This document shows positions 7,107-8,404 of a stretch of 8,404 nt of DNA, in pieces. The stretch is from positions 1 through 8,404 of the forward strand of contig JAQVBA010000010.1 in NCBI GenBank assembly GCA_028690555.1, given 5' to 3'. The notes under the pieces are model-generated. The model saw only the letters and a list, made by a program, of their open reading frames with translations, was not told the DNA's origin and searched no databases. Source of the stretch: Acholeplasmataceae bacterium. Lineage in GTDB: Bacteria > Bacillota_I > Bacilli_A > Acholeplasmatales > Acholeplasmataceae. The translations under genes and the position numbers were made by a program. Position 1 is the first letter of the stretch; every line of letters starts with the position of its first letter.

Positions 7107-7261
7107 TATGTTTTTTTATGTTCGTTTGTTTTGCTTCTATAACCTCAAATGTTCACTTTTGTTTGTTTTTAAGGTATTGCTTTGAACTTCAAGGCTTTAT
7201 TGAAGGGTTTTCGAAATGTTTACTTCGATAAAACGACTGCAAAATTCTTTCCACAATCGAC
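7107..7261. other. kinase-permease intergenic stretch without a recognised gene or clear terminator
   Basis: Between the kinase stop and the operator repeat I see no convincing hairpin-plus-T-tract on the minus strand, so kinase transcripts may run into the permease gene. The stretch holds short inverted repeats: TCGAA (7211-7215) with TTCGA (7224-7228), and CTTCAA (7187-7192) with TTGAAG (7200-7205). The arms are only five to six base pairs and may be chance in AT-rich DNA. No protein-coding signal is credible here. Confidence 0.4.
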
Positions 7262-8404
7262 CTATTTCATGGTCATATAATTGTAAATCTGTGAATCATT
7301 AAGCGCTTGATACAATAATTTTTTAGTTCGAAGCAACTTTTTATAAGTATAAATATTTTTTGCATTCGCGTGATATGTCTTCTTTTCTGCCTTACCGAGT
7401 AATGCTTCAAATGCATCCGCGTGCGTTTTATATTTCTTGAGTGTCACGAGTGTAGTGATTAACGCACCCAAAGCGGTTGCTTCTGCAGATGAATAGACAG
7501 ATACTGCTTTATTGAATATGTCTGCTTGAATTTGGTTAAACGTTGGAAATTTAGTTAAACCACCTGCGGCATGAATGATATCTACATAACCCACAGTATT
7601 TTCGATAAGCTCAATATTTTGAGCCATTTCCATCGCAATTCCCTCTAAAATGGATCTTGCAAAATCCCCACGTTTATGGTCAAACATCGCATTAAAGAAT
7701 ACACCTTTAGAAAGTGGATTCCAATAAGGAGCTGCACTTCCTTTGAAATGTGGAACAAAAACTAATCCATTAGAACCAGCTTGTGCTTCTGTCACTTCTT
7801 GATTGATGAGATCATAATCAATGGGTCCACTACCATTTTTATAGAAATTATCTTTATACCATGTATAAATCGCACCCGAAGTGAGAAGACCTGCTTCAAC
7901 AATCCATTGATCAGCAACTGCACTTGCACTACATAAGATACGCATGTTTTCATCAAATGCTGGTTTTTCAGAATACGCAATAATAAATGAGCCTGTCCCA
8001 ATATTCGCTTCTAATGTGCCAGGTCTTAAAACATTAAGCCCAACTGCCGCACATTGTTGGTCACCACCAGCTGTAATGACTTCAATTGATTTTGATAAAC
8101 CAGTTTTTTCGACAAGTTGATCACCTAAAGTTCCAACAATAGACCCAGGTTTTACGATATCGCATAATAATTTCTTATCAAGTTCAAATGCATCCAGTAA
8201 TTCATCATCCCACTGAAAGGTGTTAATATTCATGAGAAGTGTTCTTGCAGCTTGCGTAGAATCAGTGACAAAACGGTTCGTTAGTAAATAAACGACATAA
8301 TCTTGAACTCCAATGATTTTATGTGTTGCTTCATAGATTTCAGGACGATTTCTCTTTAACCACATCATTTTAGGTGCAGAGAAATAAGAATCTAAACGTA
8401 ATCC
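7262..8404 (-). CDS. FGGY-family carbohydrate kinase (partial, N-terminus beyond window)
   Basis: This cytoplasmic kinase transfers the ATP gamma-phosphate to a sugar, polyol or sugar acid. The frame is open to the right edge: 380 residues are visible, and the family length of about 500 implies roughly 120-130 missing at the N-terminus. The first visible residues, GLRLDSYFSAPKMMWLK, match the conserved family segment before the hinge. Counting from the window edge, AGGDQQCAAVG (about 112-122) holds the catalytic-base Asp of FGGY kinases at about 115 (the GDQQ of glycerol kinase). IGTGSF (about 135-140) is the phosphate-binding motif of the second ATPase domain, and AAGGLTKFPTFNQIQADIF (about 279-297) is the C-terminal family signature, followed by EATALGA. 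An internal ATG at 8368 is not the start because the conserved segment continues upstream of it. The downstream GntP-type permease makes gluconokinase-like activity the leading guess; xylulokinase- or polyol-kinase-like activity is possible. Confidence 0.92.
   Translation of the reverse strand, partial: GLRLDSYFSAPKMMWLKRNRPEIYEATHKIIGVQDYVVYLLTNRFVTDSTQAARTLLMNINTFQWDDELLDAFELDKKLLCDIVKPGSIVGTLGDQLVEKTGLSKSIEVITAGGDQQCAAVGLNVLRPGTLEANIGTGSFIIAYSEKPAFDENMRILCSASAVADQWIVEAGLLTSGAIYTWYKDNFYKNGSGPIDYDLINQEVTEAQAGSNGLVFVPHFKGSAAPYWNPLSKGVFFNAMFDHKRGDFARSILEGIAMEMAQNIELIENTVGYVDIIHAAGGLTKFPTFNQIQADIFNKAVSVYSSAEATALGALITTLVTLKKYKTHADAFEALLGKAEKKTYHANAKNIYTYKKLLRTKKLLYQALNDSQIYNYMTMK

Noticed and set aside
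7182..7205. Hairpins in the kinase 3' region as a terminator
   Set aside because: The stems are only five to six base pairs, AT-rich, and have no T-tract after them on the minus strand.
7046..7231. Plus-strand open frame of 61 codons in the kinase-permease gap
   Set aside because: It runs across the permease promoter, operator repeat and leader on the other strand, lacks a ribosome site, and its Phe/Cys-rich translation looks like random AT-rich sequence.
8366..8368. ATG 8368 as start of the FGGY kinase
   Set aside because: The frame continues upstream to the window edge with a conserved family segment (LDSYFSAPK), and the catalytic Asp would lie far too close to the N-terminus.

Overview
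The window looks like a stretch of chromosome from a low-GC, Firmicutes- or Mollicutes-like bacterium (an Acholeplasma relative would fit). The DNA is AT-rich, Shine-Dalgarno sites are strong and of the AAAGGA/GGAGG type, one envelope protein is a lipoprotein with a Gram-positive-style lipobox, and many residues are encoded by A/T-ending codons. Tryptophan is read from TGG throughout, so the standard bacterial code applies, yet none of the seven visible stop codons is TGA (four TAG, three TAA). The taxonomic call is inference; no marker gene is present.

Left part (1-3431). A 5'-nucleotidase/metallophosphoesterase lipoprotein gene runs leftward off the window edge. Divergent from it is a two-gene rightward unit: a membrane-anchored protein built of fibronectin-III-like beta-sandwich modules, of unknown function, followed 12 nt later by an MscS-family mechanosensitive channel. 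A strong hairpin with a T-tract ends this unit between convergent genes.

Middle part (3432-5570, all minus strand). A compact three-gene operon is read from a near-consensus extended -10 promoter. Its order is a YhhN/TMEM86-type lysoplasmalogenase-like membrane protein, a DUF5058-like membrane protein, and a second polytopic membrane protein of unknown function. The last two are translationally coupled (TAA immediately followed by ATG) and share short motifs at equivalent positions, suggesting two subunits of one uncharacterised membrane complex or transporter. This is the best candidate for undescribed biology in the window.

Right part (5571-8404, minus strand). A GntP-family organic-acid (gluconate-type) permease lies downstream of an FGGY-family sugar kinase whose N-terminus is cut by the right window edge. 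Together they look like an uptake-and-phosphorylation module for a sugar acid or related polyol. The permease has its own promoter, whose -35 element lies inside a perfect tandem 11-bp repeat resembling cre/LacI-family operator sequence. The permease terminator is nested against the promoter of the next operon.

No tRNA, rRNA, CRISPR array, insertion sequence or attachment site was recognised.
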